Assembly (NCBI GenBank): GCA_963811705.1
Contig: CAWESL010000005.1
Coordinates: forward strand, 62,001-126,000
Length of the DNA stretch: 64,000 nucleotides
Direction of reading: 5' to 3'
Source of the DNA: DATJPR01 sp963811705
GTDB taxonomy: Bacteria; Bacteroidota; Ignavibacteria; UBA10030; UBA6906
Shown here piece after piece: positions 44,254 to 53,405 of the stretch (the stretch's first letter is position 1; every line of letters starts with the position of its first letter). The translations under genes and the position numbers were made by a program. The notes under the pieces were generated by a model. It saw nothing but the letters and a program-made list of their open reading frames with translations, was not told the origin of the DNA and ran no database searches.

Positions 44254-44279
44254 CCCGCTGGTTCACCCTGACCAGCGGG
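44254..44279 (+). terminator. Hairpin after doxX
   Basis: CCCGCTGGT (44254-44262) pairs perfectly with ACCAGCGGG (44271-44279). No T-run follows, so termination is uncertain. The rest of 44280-44518 holds no recognised feature. Confidence 0.5.
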
Positions 44280-44518
44280 TGCGAGGAACCCGATCGAGCA
44301 TAACGCTGTTTACGATTTGGGATCCTGAAAACAGAGGATATCCGCCGGATCGTTACCCAGGGCTTCGGTCATTCCCACCTTGCCTGACTCACCATTTCGA
44401 CATTTCCGACGGAGTTAGCGATTCCCACTCCTGTGCGATGCGCGGCGCGATTCTGGGGTCCGCCTGGTATCGTACCGGAAATGCGCCAATCATTCTCCCA
44501 GGGGGGACGGAACAGGGG

Positions 44519-47098
44519 ATGGTTCGCCTGCCGATTCTACGACTCGCGGTCGTTGCCGCGATGTATTGCTTCTCGCCTGCCGGTCAACCCGCCGCCATTG
44601 CACAAGAGGGAGTGGTGCCTTCGTTCCCACACGGGAACGACGCATGGCGGCAACGCTCTGAATCCGTTCAGAGCGATACGGCCGATGTGCATTGGGACGC
44701 GCGGTTTCTCGGTCCTCCCGGGATCGACGGAGGGATTGTCTTTGCCGTTGCTCGGATGGGAACGGACATCTACTTCGGCGGCTCGTTTTGGGGTGCGTCA
44801 CGGATTGCTTCCCGGGGAATCATCCGATGGAATACCGTGAGCAAATCCTGGTTCGATGTTGGCGGCGGGATGAACGGCACCGTTTATGCGCTCGCCGTCC
44901 GAGACTCGCTCCTGTATGCCGGAGGATCCTTCACGGCCGCGGGTACAACGCCGGTCAATAATATCGCGGCATGGAATGGGACGATGTGGCTTTCGGTTGG
45001 AACGCCTCCCAATGACGGAATCACCGGTGGGGGAAAAGTCAATTGCCTCGCAGTGAGCGACTCGGTCCTGTATGTGGGGGGGAGTTTCACTGTTGTCGGA
45101 AACGGGATTCAAGCCGACTACGTGGCCCGGTGGGACGGGACAGCCTGGTCGTCCCTCTCTTCTCCGCTGAATAACGTAGTCGAATCCATGGCAGTCTGGG
45201 ATTCCGTCCTCTATGTCGGCGGTGCATTCCAATCCGATTCTCCGCCTTACTTCAACCACATCGTCCGCTGGGATGGTCGCACGTGGTCAACCCTCGGTTC
45301 GTATCCTGCGGAAGGCGTCGATGATGACGTTCTCGCAATGACCGTTCTCGGGTCATCGTTGTATGTCGGCGGGACATTCACCACGCGCGGCCGCGGCGCA
45401 GACACAGCAGCCGGGATCTTGCGCTGGAACGGCAGTGCATGGTCCGCTGTGGGAACAGGATTTCGTCACGGCGCTGTCCGAGCATTTGCAGCAAACGGTG
45501 ACTCGCTGTATGCGGGCGGATCTCTTGACACCTGTGGGGCGATTCGCGTCGCCGGCATTGCGTGCTGGGACACCGCGACGGGGAAGTGGTCCGCATTGAA
45601 CAAAGGGATTCAGACTCCGCGTCTTGTCGACGCGCTCCTCTTCGACCGCAATCTCCTGTATGTGGCTGGAGTTCTGGGAGCGATCACAAATGTGACCGAG
45701 GTTCCGGCAAGCAATGTGGCCACGTGGGATGGCAGCGGCTGGGCTCCTCTCGGGGCGACTTCGCTGAATAGTGTCAACTATCCGTTCGTGATAACCGTGA
45801 GCACTGCAGGGAGCGATCTGTACGTCGGGGGGTATTTCTCTCTTGCGGGTCCCGTACAGGCGAACAATATCGTGCGGTACACCCCCGAATCCAATACCTG
45901 GACTCCGCTCGGGACCGGAACCGACAACGGAGTCAACGGCCCCGTCGAGACGATAGGAATAAGTCCCGCGGGCGATCTGTATGTGGGCGGGAACTTTACG
46001 GTTGCAGGGGGCCATCCAGTGCATGGCATCGCACGCTGGAACGGAAGTGCATGGGCGCCGCTCGGCACGAGCCCGAATGACGGAGTAACGGGCGGCATCG
46101 TTCCGACCGTAACGGCAATCACATTCGCCGGTTCGTCCGTCTATGTGGGAGGAACGTTCGATACCGTGGGAGGATCAGGGGGGATCGCCGCGTCGAACAT
46201 CGGGCTCTGGGATGGAGTCCACTGGCATTCCCTCGGAAACGGAGTGGACGGAACGGTCAATGCGTTGAAAGTGTACCGCAATGAGCTGATCGCAGGCGGG
46301 ACGTTCGTTCATGCCGGCGGCGTTGTTGCGAATCACCTGGCACGCTGGAACGGAACTGCCTGGTATTCGCTGGGCTCTGCGTCCGGACCGGGTCTCAACG
46401 ACAATGTGTTCGCGCTGGAGACGAACGGGCAGTACCTGTATGCCGGTGGCCAATTCACACAGACAGGGAATGGGAATCCTGTCGTGGGGGTGGCGCGATG
46501 GGATGGCTCGTCGTTCGCCTCGCTTGGTGGAGGGCTGGTTGGTACGGTCATGACTCTTGCTGCCACAGGGAGCTCGCTCTACGCGGGAGGGGTCGTGACA
46601 AATTCGGGGATCCTCGCATTGAACAATATCGGTAGGTGGGACACGTCGACCAGCACGTGGTACAATCTCGGGAGCGGGATCGCAGGTTTTCAGGTGAATG
46701 CGCTCACGGCGAGTGCCAACGATGTGTTCGCCGGGGGAGAATTCTTCCAGGCGGGCACCAAACTCGCCTACTGCCTGGCACATTGGACGCCGACACTTAT
46801 TGGAACCGCGGTACCTTCGGGGGATCGGCCACCCCGCGAGTTCTCTCTCTCACAGAACTTTCCCAACCCGTTTAATCCGACAACAGTGATTAGTGGACGG
46901 TGGACAGTGACCAGTGATGTCAGTCTTGTGGTGTATGACGTCCTGGGTCGAAGAGTCGCAACGCTGGCAACCGGCCGTTATCCTGCAGGGAGGTACTCGT
47001 TCGAGTTCAACGCAACAGGCCTCGCAAGCGGGGTGTATCTGTGCCGCCTCACTGCCGGTCACCTCGCAGCGACAAAAGCCATGATGCTGATTCGGTGA
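44519..47098 (+). CDS. Large secreted propeller-like repeat protein with T9SS type A sorting domain
   Basis: The 859-residue protein has a signal peptide (LPILRLAVVAAMYCFSPAG) and about twelve repeats of a ~55-residue unit with the pattern VxALxVxxxxLYAGGxFxxxG followed by xxxARWDGxxWxxLG (for example LYVGGSFTVVGNGIQADYVA). This is a beta-propeller-like fold. The C-terminus is a type A secretion domain (FSLSQNFPNPFNPTTVI, VVYDVLGRRVATL, YPAGRYSFEF, ASGVYLCRLTAG), so the protein is probably exported by the type IX system and attached to or released from the surface. ATG 44519 is chosen from the signal peptide; upstream in-frame ATGs exist. Confidence 0.85.
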   Translation: MVRLPILRLAVVAAMYCFSPAGQPAAIAQEGVVPSFPHGNDAWRQRSESVQSDTADVHWDARFLGPPGIDGGIVFAVARMGTDIYFGGSFWGASRIASRGIIRWNTVSKSWFDVGGGMNGTVYALAVRDSLLYAGGSFTAAGTTPVNNIAAWNGTMWLSVGTPPNDGITGGGKVNCLAVSDSVLYVGGSFTVVGNGIQADYVARWDGTAWSSLSSPLNNVVESMAVWDSVLYVGGAFQSDSPPYFNHIVRWDGRTWSTLGSYPAEGVDDDVLAMTVLGSSLYVGGTFTTRGRGADTAAGILRWNGSAWSAVGTGFRHGAVRAFAANGDSLYAGGSLDTCGAIRVAGIACWDTATGKWSALNKGIQTPRLVDALLFDRNLLYVAGVLGAITNVTEVPASNVATWDGSGWAPLGATSLNSVNYPFVITVSTAGSDLYVGGYFSLAGPVQANNIVRYTPESNTWTPLGTGTDNGVNGPVETIGISPAGDLYVGGNFTVAGGHPVHGIARWNGSAWAPLGTSPNDGVTGGIVPTVTAITFAGSSVYVGGTFDTVGGSGGIAASNIGLWDGVHWHSLGNGVDGTVNALKVYRNELIAGGTFVHAGGVVANHLARWNGTAWYSLGSASGPGLNDNVFALETNGQYLYAGGQFTQTGNGNPVVGVARWDGSSFASLGGGLVGTVMTLAATGSSLYAGGVVTNSGILALNNIGRWDTSTSTWYNLGSGIAGFQVNALTASANDVFAGGEFFQAGTKLAYCLAHWTPTLIGTAVPSGDRPPREFSLSQNFPNPFNPTTVISGRWTVTSDVSLVVYDVLGRRVATLATGRYPAGRYSFEFNATGLASGVYLCRLTAGHLAATKAMMLIR

Positions 47099-47125
47099 AG
47101 ACACATCCCGGGCTCCGCCTGGTTC

Positions 47126-48595
47126 CTACATCGCCCCGGCAGCCTCCAGTTTGTCGAATGAAAACCCGAATAGATGTGGATTTTCGCCGATGACGGCAGC
47201 AGAGAAGATGTAATAGACGTAGTCGTACGTCTGGTGGGGGATCTTGTCGTGGTAAGCCTGGAGCAGAGACCAGAAATTGCGCTGGCGGGGGTTTTCCGGA
47301 AGTTCGCGAATGAGACCTCGCACGGCATTCGGTCCCCAGTTGTACGAGGCGAGGACAAGCAAACCGGATGCCTGTGCTTCCGTGTCATAAATGTCGCGGA
47401 TGTATTCCGCCGCGGCAATGGTCGACTTTTCCGCGAGGTGTCGCTCGTCGCGTGGATCCGTCCGGGCGATCTGCACCAGGGGACCCGTTCTCAGCCCGTA
47501 GTGCAGCGCGGTGGTCGGAATGAACTGCCACATCCCTTTGGCGATGCCGTATCGTGTCGGCGGACCGCACAGCGCCGTATCGAAACCGCTTTCCTGAAGC
47601 GCAAGGTAAAAGAACTGCGGCGGCAAGTGCTGGTCGAGCATGCTTTGGGTGATGAGGCGATCGTATCCCAGTTCGTGCGCCCGTTCGATCGAACTTACGA
47701 GCCTGTCCGAACGCTTCCACTCCTTAATATAGTGTTCGACTTCATCCACAAAGCCGTCGGGCATGTCGAGCTCGCATTCGCCAAAAACGCGTGCAACGCG
47801 AAGTATGGTGAGTCTCTTCTCATCAGACGTGCCCTTGTAAATCCCGAGCTCATCGACGTACTGATCGTAGTTACGGTTCAGTGACGTTAGCTTGAGCCAG
47901 TACTGCTGCATCTCCGCTCTCGCCGTGGTATCCCCGGTGGCGAGGACCGTGCGCTCGAGGTTCCGGAAGCTGAGTTCAAGCTCCTTCATCTGGTAGAATA
48001 CGTCTCGCGCCCTGGTTTCGAGCTTTTCGTACTGGGTGTGCTTGTAATATGCGTACGCGAAGCCGAGGAGGCCCAGCACAATGAGCGCGCCGACGTAACG
48101 CTGGTAACGCTTCCGTTCGTACTTGCCTGCCCGTTCGATGAATTTCCGAACGAGTTCTTTATGCTCCTCGATCGAAATGATCCGTGTGGAAGCGCGTATC
48201 ACCTCACGAATGGGATTCGGGAGATGGAGCCCGCGGCGACGTTCGTGGTCGTTCACTGCCGCCATTTCAATCCGGAAGGTGAGTGCCGGACCTTCGGGCC
48301 CCAGACGGAGCGAAACGCCCGTTGCCAGCGGAACGGCATCGATCGTTTTTCCATCCAGAGAGAGTCCCTTGGAACCCTCGACCGAGCGAATCCACCAGCA
48401 GTTGTCCTCGATGACCACCTGGGCATGATGGGGACTCACGTTCGGAGTCTCGATCGCGACATCGCTGACAGGGTCGCTCCCGATGCTGAACGGTTTGTCG
48501 AAGCGCAGCACCGTCGCAGGGGCACCCTCATGCTCCAGCGAAACGTAGACAATGGGCCGGCGAGCCGATGAAGTGGTCTGCGGGCTGTGCTCCAT
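47126..48595 (-). CDS. FHA domain - transmembrane - lytic transglycosylase fusion
   Basis: The 489-residue protein joins an N-terminal FHA domain (about 20-110: FSIGSDPVSDVAIETPNVSP, HHAQVVIED), a membrane segment (VGALIVLGLLGFAYAYY, near residue 172), a coiled region and a C-terminal GH23 SLT lytic transglycosylase (FFYLALQESGFDTALCG with the catalytic Glu; GIAKGMWQFIPTTALHYGL; VLASYNWGPNAVRGL). FHA domains bind phosphothreonine peptides in the cytosol; the transglycosylase domain would then act on peptidoglycan in the periplasm. A Ser/Thr kinase is encoded at 35655. The stop is 27 bases from the convergent T9SS gene. Confidence 0.9.
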   Translation of the reverse strand: MEHSPQTTSSARRPIVYVSLEHEGAPATVLRFDKPFSIGSDPVSDVAIETPNVSPHHAQVVIEDNCWWIRSVEGSKGLSLDGKTIDAVPLATGVSLRLGPEGPALTFRIEMAAVNDHERRRGLHLPNPIREVIRASTRIISIEEHKELVRKFIERAGKYERKRYQRYVGALIVLGLLGFAYAYYKHTQYEKLETRARDVFYQMKELELSFRNLERTVLATGDTTARAEMQQYWLKLTSLNRNYDQYVDELGIYKGTSDEKRLTILRVARVFGECELDMPDGFVDEVEHYIKEWKRSDRLVSSIERAHELGYDRLITQSMLDQHLPPQFFYLALQESGFDTALCGPPTRYGIAKGMWQFIPTTALHYGLRTGPLVQIARTDPRDERHLAEKSTIAAAEYIRDIYDTEAQASGLLVLASYNWGPNAVRGLIRELPENPRQRNFWSLLQAYHDKIPHQTYDYVYYIFSAAVIGENPHLFGFSFDKLEAAGAM

Positions 48596-48649
48596 ACGCG
48601 TACTCCCTGCAGACGATTCTGGAGGAGTGGTCGGGAAAAAACGTGTCAG

Positions 48650-48678
48650 AAAGTAACAAGAGAGGAAGAAACACGCAA
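48650..48678 (-). promoter_or_regulatory. Promoter of the FHA-transglycosylase gene
   Basis: On the minus strand TTGCGT (48673-48678), 17-nt spacer, TACTTT (48650-48655). Start expected near 48643, about 48 bases before the ATG. Confidence 0.55.
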
Positions 48679-48757
48679 GAGCGAACCGCGCATTCCTGCC
48701 ATTGTCGTGGTTGACTCTCGTTTTGCGAATGTTAGTTTACAATTCTGGAGGGAGACT

Positions 48758-49314
48758 ATGATTGCACGCGTGAGATTCAGAGCAGCGGGTTTTCTTCTCC
48801 TCCCTGGAGTTCTCGCCACTGTTGGGCTTGCAGAGGGAAGGCACGCTGCCATAGTTTTTCGCGATTCCTCAGAGGTAATTGCCGATATCATTGCAGTGAA
48901 GGATTCGAGCATTCAGGTCACGAATACCCGGAAGGAATACCCGGTCAAATCGTGGAGAGTCTCGTCCGATACAACGGATGTACTGTTTTCACGAATCTCC
49001 AAAACCACCCTCCTCGGTCACTCGCACGTTGTCGAAGGTGCCGGAATCGGTGCCGCAGCCGGAGGGGTGATCGGAGCGATCATTGGGGCAGATGCTGCCA
49101 GGAGCTCGACCGGTGATCGACGAGCGTTGCTCTCGAGAGGGGGTTCGATATGTGGGGTGGGCTCCTGCTGGGCGTCCTGGGGGGATCCATCATCGGACTT
49201 GTCGTCGGGGGCAACGATGTCACCGATTCGTATGAGATCGATCTGGGAAATCCCGAACAGGTGGAACTTCTCAAGACACTCACTGCAGAATCGCCGCCTG
49301 ATAGCAGGAAATAG
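48758..49314 (+). pseudogene. Frameshifted exported glycine-zipper protein gene
   Basis: From ATG 48758 (GGAGGGAG just upstream) the frame encodes a signal peptide (RAAGFLLLPGVLATVGLAEG), a beta-rich domain (HAAIVFRDSSEVIADIIAVK) and a Gly-zipper (GAGIGAAAGGVIGAIIGADA). After the five-G run at 49139-49143 the sense of the protein continues in another frame: MWGGLLLGVLGGSIIGLVVG, then YEIDLGNPEQVELLKTL to the stop at 49312-49314. One extra G in the run would restore one continuous protein. Either a real single-base loss or an assembly error. TTGACT...TAGTTT (48711-48738, 16-nt spacer) may be its promoter. Confidence 0.8.
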
Positions 49315-49437
49315 AATGATGCGTCCCCGCTATCATCTGGTAGACAATATATTTAGTCGGCTTCTTTGAAGTTGTTCCTTGGCCTCATGGCTGATCGGAT
49401 TTCTGAATGCGAGGCCTTCGAGCTGTGATCCTGGCGG

Positions 49438-49466
49438 TTGAATCCCACCTGATGATTCGATATGTT
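49438..49466 (+). promoter_or_regulatory. Promoter of the isocitrate dehydrogenase gene
   Basis: TTGAAT at 49438-49443, 17-nt spacer, TATGTT at 49461-49466. Start near 49473 leaves a ~47-nt leader. The rest of the 205-base gap (49315-49437) has nothing recognisable except a GGCCTC/GAGGCC inverted repeat. Confidence 0.6.
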
Positions 49467-49519
49467 GGGTCTGTTCACATTCCAGTCTTCATTTCCCAAC
49501 CCTTATCAGATTCTCCCCT

Positions 49520-50545
49520 ATGCATACAGTCGTTTTGATTCCCGGTGATGGCATCGGCCCAAGCATCAGTGAAGTTGCGGTTCGCGTGATCGAAGCTTCC
49601 GGCGTGAAAATTGAGTGGATCCCTGTTGTTGCCGGAATGGCGGCGATCGACAAGTACAAGGATCCCCTGCCGCAGTCGGTTCTGGACGCCATATCATCGA
49701 CCCGGGTCGCGCTGAAGGGCCCCCTGACGACGCCGGTCGGATCCGGTTTCAGGAGCGTCAATGTTGCGTTGCGCAAGGAGTTCGATCTCTACTCGAATCT
49801 TCGACCGGCGCGATCGTTCGAAGGGGTCCAATCCCGGTACGAGAATATCGACTTGATCATCGTTCGTGAGAATACGGAGGAGTTCTACGCCGGCATTGAA
49901 CACTATATCGACCCGCAGCGGAGCGCGGCCGAGACGATCGGGGTGGTAACGCGTTCAGGGTCAGACCGTATTATCCGGTATGCCTACGAGTACGCACGCT
50001 CCCATGGCCGGAAGAAGGTCACGACCGTCCACAAGGCGAATATCCTCAAATATACGGGGGGTCTTTTCCTCGAAGTGTCCCGAACTGTCGGATCGGAGTA
50101 TCCCGAAATTGCGACGGAAGACAAGATCGTCGACAACATGGCAATGCAGATGGTCATCAATCCGAACCAATTCGATGTGATCGTCACAACGAACCTGTTC
50201 GGAGACATTCTTTCTGATCTTGCCTCCGGTCTGGTCGGTGGACTGGGACTCGCGCCCGGGGCGAATATCGGCTACAATGCTGCAATCTTCGAAGCAGTCC
50301 ACGGAAGCGCCCCCGACATCGCGGGAAAGAACCTGGCGAATCCGACTGCGATCGTACTCGCCGGCGTCATGATGCTCCGTCACCTGAAAGAAGGCGATGC
50401 GGCCGACAGGATCGAAAGAGCCGTGGCGGAAGTGCTCAAGGAGGGGAAAGCAGTGACGGCTGACCTTAATCGGGCAAAACCGGTGGGAACGAAAGAGATG
50501 GGAGATGCGATCATTGGTAAGCTAAGAGTCGGCAGTAAGCAGTAA
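49520..50545 (+). CDS. NAD-dependent isocitrate dehydrogenase family enzyme
   Basis: The 341-residue beta-decarboxylating dehydrogenase has the family's conserved parts: VVLIPGDGIGPSISE at the N-terminus, GPLTTPVGSGFRSVNVALRK (isocitrate-binding Ser), DLIIVRENTEEFYAGIEH, VHKANILKYTGGLF, and the metal/cofactor region VTTNLFGDILSDLASGLVGG with AVHGSAPDIAGKNLANP. The TTPVGSGFRS motif fits isocitrate rather than isopropylmalate; related homoisocitrate dehydrogenases cannot be excluded. Located alone, no other TCA genes nearby. Converges on the M16 gene pair with a 6-base gap and no clear terminator. Confidence 0.87.
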   Translation: MHTVVLIPGDGIGPSISEVAVRVIEASGVKIEWIPVVAGMAAIDKYKDPLPQSVLDAISSTRVALKGPLTTPVGSGFRSVNVALRKEFDLYSNLRPARSFEGVQSRYENIDLIIVRENTEEFYAGIEHYIDPQRSAAETIGVVTRSGSDRIIRYAYEYARSHGRKKVTTVHKANILKYTGGLFLEVSRTVGSEYPEIATEDKIVDNMAMQMVINPNQFDVIVTTNLFGDILSDLASGLVGGLGLAPGANIGYNAAIFEAVHGSAPDIAGKNLANPTAIVLAGVMMLRHLKEGDAADRIERAVAEVLKEGKAVTADLNRAKPVGTKEMGDAIIGKLRVGSKQ

Positions 50546-50551
50546 GCAGGT

Positions 50552-51943
50552 TCACCCCCCCTGTAGGACCACCACTTCGCCAAGATTGAGGGCCTCGATC
50601 CCGGATCGAATGCTCTTGACGTCTCCGACGACGAGAATCGACATTGTCGATGAATCCAGATACTGTTCCGCGGCACGTCGCACATCGTCGAGCGAAACAT
50701 CCTGCACGTTCTTCACATAGTGGTGGTAGTAGTCATCCGGCAGCCCGTAAAGAACGATATTCTGGAGGGCGTTGGCGATCTGAAGCGGCGTCTCGAAATT
50801 CAGGGCAAACGATCCGCTGATCCCTTTTTTTGAGAACACGAGCTCCTCTTCCGTGATACCGTTGGCATGCATCGCGTCGATCTCCGCCAGCAGTTCGGCG
50901 ATAGCCCGGTCCGTCTTATCCGAAACGAATCCCCCCGTGGCAACGAACGGCCCTTCCCGTTTCGCAAAACGAAACGCCGACCCAGCCCCGTAGGTATAGC
51001 CGTGGCGCTCGCGAAGGTTCATGTTGATCCGGCTCGAAAACTGTCCTCCCAGGATCCTGTTCATGACGACGACAGGGAAAAAATCCGGCGTGTTGCGTGG
51101 CAAGGAGGGACAGCCGATTCGTACTTCCGACTGCGGGGCGCCGGGTTTGTCGATGAGGTAGACCTTGCGTGGCGGAGGTCCGGGGACGTGACCAATGGGT
51201 TGGGATTCTTCTGCTGACGGTTTCCAGTGACGGAAAATGGCGTCGAATTGATCCTTCAAATCCCCAGGCCGGGCATCGCCGACGACGATCAATGTGCTGT
51301 TATTGGGGCAAAGATGGGTCTCGTAGAATCGTTGAATGGAGGCACGCGACAACGTTGCCAGCGACGCTTCCGTGCCCGTGGGATCCGATCCATAAGGATG
51401 ATCGCCGAAGAGGATCCTGTTGAATGCAACATTCGCGACGTAGGCAGGCCGGTCGCGTTGTTGGAGCAGCGATGTGAGCCGCTGACTGCGGACCCGCTCG
51501 ATCTCCTCTGCAGGGAACGAGGGGGACGAAAGAATCTCTCCATAGACCGCGAGCGCTTCGCCAAGATGTTTTGTCAACGTGTACATGGCGGCGGAAGTCG
51601 CGTCGAGCGCGGCGTGGATCGAAATCGCGGCGCCGATGAAGTCAAGGCGGTCTGCGATCATGAGCGCCGGCATTGTTGAAGTCCCGGCGTCCATCATTTC
51701 CGCTGTGAATGCCGCCAACCCCGGCACATCGGCCGGATCATGGTCAGTGCCGGCATTGATGACAAGGTTCAGCGCGAGATGCGGCAACGCGTGCTCTTCG
51801 ACAAACCAGACGGCAAGGCCGTTCGACAGGACTTCCTTGTGGATAGCGGGCAATGCGATATCGGGGGGAGGGAGGACCGGGGGAAGCCGTGTCCGGTCAA
51901 GCGTTGAACTGTTCGCCGTCCCTGATGTCCCTGCTGCGCTCAT
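50552..51943 (-). CDS. M16 peptidase-family protein, non-catalytic partner
   Basis: The 463-residue protein has the M16 fold, but the zinc site is lost: the position of HxxEH reads AAFTAEM. It retains the R/Y pair of non-catalytic partners (LRERHGYTYGAGSAF). It probably pairs with the active M16 protein encoded just upstream, as in two-subunit bacterial M16B proteases and the mitochondrial processing peptidase. ATG 51943 follows AAGAGG by a few bases; the frame is open 12 codons further. No signal peptide is visible. Confidence 0.87.
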   Translation of the reverse strand: MSAAGTSGTANSSTLDRTRLPPVLPPPDIALPAIHKEVLSNGLAVWFVEEHALPHLALNLVINAGTDHDPADVPGLAAFTAEMMDAGTSTMPALMIADRLDFIGAAISIHAALDATSAAMYTLTKHLGEALAVYGEILSSPSFPAEEIERVRSQRLTSLLQQRDRPAYVANVAFNRILFGDHPYGSDPTGTEASLATLSRASIQRFYETHLCPNNSTLIVVGDARPGDLKDQFDAIFRHWKPSAEESQPIGHVPGPPPRKVYLIDKPGAPQSEVRIGCPSLPRNTPDFFPVVVMNRILGGQFSSRINMNLRERHGYTYGAGSAFRFAKREGPFVATGGFVSDKTDRAIAELLAEIDAMHANGITEEELVFSKKGISGSFALNFETPLQIANALQNIVLYGLPDDYYHHYVKNVQDVSLDDVRRAAEQYLDSSTMSILVVGDVKSIRSGIEALNLGEVVVLQGG

Positions 51944-51962
51944 GAGAGCCTCTTGGTGAAGA

Positions 51963-53252
51963 CTACTTCCCCGCGGCAAGATCGGTTTTGCCTCGCGGCA
52001 CGATGCTAAGAACGACTTTTCTTCCCCCGAACACTTTGCTGGAGGCGATCCTCAGTTCCTGCGGAGTAATATCGGAGAACCGGTCGAATTCCCTGTTGAA
52101 CGTGTTGGCATCGCCGGAGAGCGTATGCGCCGTCGCAAGGCCGTTGGCTTTTCCGAGAACGGTCGACAATCGTCCGACGAGCGATGCCTCCTTGTTATTA
52201 AGCGCGGTCTGGATTTCGCGCTCCGTCGGATCATGCGAAAGCGCGTCATCCAGAAGCGCGCTCATGACGGACTCCATTTCTCCCAGCGGGAATCCGGGCT
52301 TCGGCGTGATCTGGATCCCGGCGTACCCGTCGATTTCCGAGCCGATCTGGTAGGCCGAAACCGACTGCGCGATTTGACGATCATAGACCATCGACTTGTA
52401 AAGCCGCGAATTTTTCCCCGCGCTCAGGATGTCGGTGAACACGTCGAGCAGCGCATCTTCGCGGGTGTTCCCCGGGGCGCTTGGCCAGTGAATATAAAGT
52501 CTGGGAAGCTGCACATCGTCCTCTTCGACGAGCCGGACGTCGGTGGCGAGCGAGAATGGCGGCGCAGCAGGAGGGCGCGGAGATTTATCGGCTGGAATGT
52601 CACCAAAGTACTTCCGAATCCATTCTTTGACACGGGCAAAGGAAAAATTTCCTGTCACGGCGAGGCAGGCGTTTCCGGGCGAATAGTGTGCTGCAAAGAA
52701 CTTCTTCACATCGTCCAGTGTCGCCGCGGAGAGATCTTCCATCGAACCGATGACCGGCCAACTATACGGGTGGTTCGGAGGGAAGAGCGCCCGGGAGAGA
52801 ATTTCAAATGCCCTTCCGTACGGTTGGTTGTCGTAGTTTTGTCGGCGCTCGTTCTTGACGACATCACGCTGGTTGTCGAGTTTTTCCTGCGTCAGCGCCG
52901 GCAAGAGGAAACCCATCCTGTCCGACTCGAGATAGAGCGCAAGTTCGAGGTAGTTCGCCGGGACAACCTCATAGTAATTCGTCCGGTCTTCGCTCGTCGA
53001 GCCGTTAATGTTCGCACCGATCTCCTGGAGCAGGCGGAAGTGATCGCCGTCCGGCACATGTTCGGAGCCTTTAAACATCATGTGCTCGAACAGATGAGCG
53101 AACCCGGTCCGGCCAGGGTGTTCGTTTTTCGATCCCACATGATACATGATCATGACTGCTGCGACAGGGACGCCGGGATCACGGTGGAGGATGACGGTGA
53201 GGCCATTGGGGAGAGTGAATTGCTCAAACGGAATCGCGACCTGAGCGTTCAC
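51963..53252 (-). CDS. M16 zinc metallopeptidase, catalytic subunit
   Basis: The 429-residue protein carries the inverted zinc motif H53-L-F-E56-H57 (GFAHLFEHMMFKGSEH), with the downstream acid in the ERRQNYDNQPYG region. Partner of the non-catalytic M16 protein downstream; the genes are 20 bases apart in the same direction. No signal peptide is visible. This pair architecture cleaves peptides of moderate length; the physiological substrate is unknown. Confidence 0.92.
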   Translation of the reverse strand: MNAQVAIPFEQFTLPNGLTVILHRDPGVPVAAVMIMYHVGSKNEHPGRTGFAHLFEHMMFKGSEHVPDGDHFRLLQEIGANINGSTSEDRTNYYEVVPANYLELALYLESDRMGFLLPALTQEKLDNQRDVVKNERRQNYDNQPYGRAFEILSRALFPPNHPYSWPVIGSMEDLSAATLDDVKKFFAAHYSPGNACLAVTGNFSFARVKEWIRKYFGDIPADKSPRPPAAPPFSLATDVRLVEEDDVQLPRLYIHWPSAPGNTREDALLDVFTDILSAGKNSRLYKSMVYDRQIAQSVSAYQIGSEIDGYAGIQITPKPGFPLGEMESVMSALLDDALSHDPTEREIQTALNNKEASLVGRLSTVLGKANGLATAHTLSGDANTFNREFDRFSDITPQELRIASSKVFGGRKVVLSIVPRGKTDLAAGK

Positions 53253-53405
53253 AGGACGATCCCCGGAACAGTTCGGACGCGAATGCGCATCGTCTGGGAG
53301 GGGTAAATCTGTTTGCTTTGAAGAATTCCCTTATGTACCATTCAGTCAGAAATAGGTAGTGGCCGGAGGTCGACAGACGTTGCCTGATAATATGCCAATT
53401 GACCG

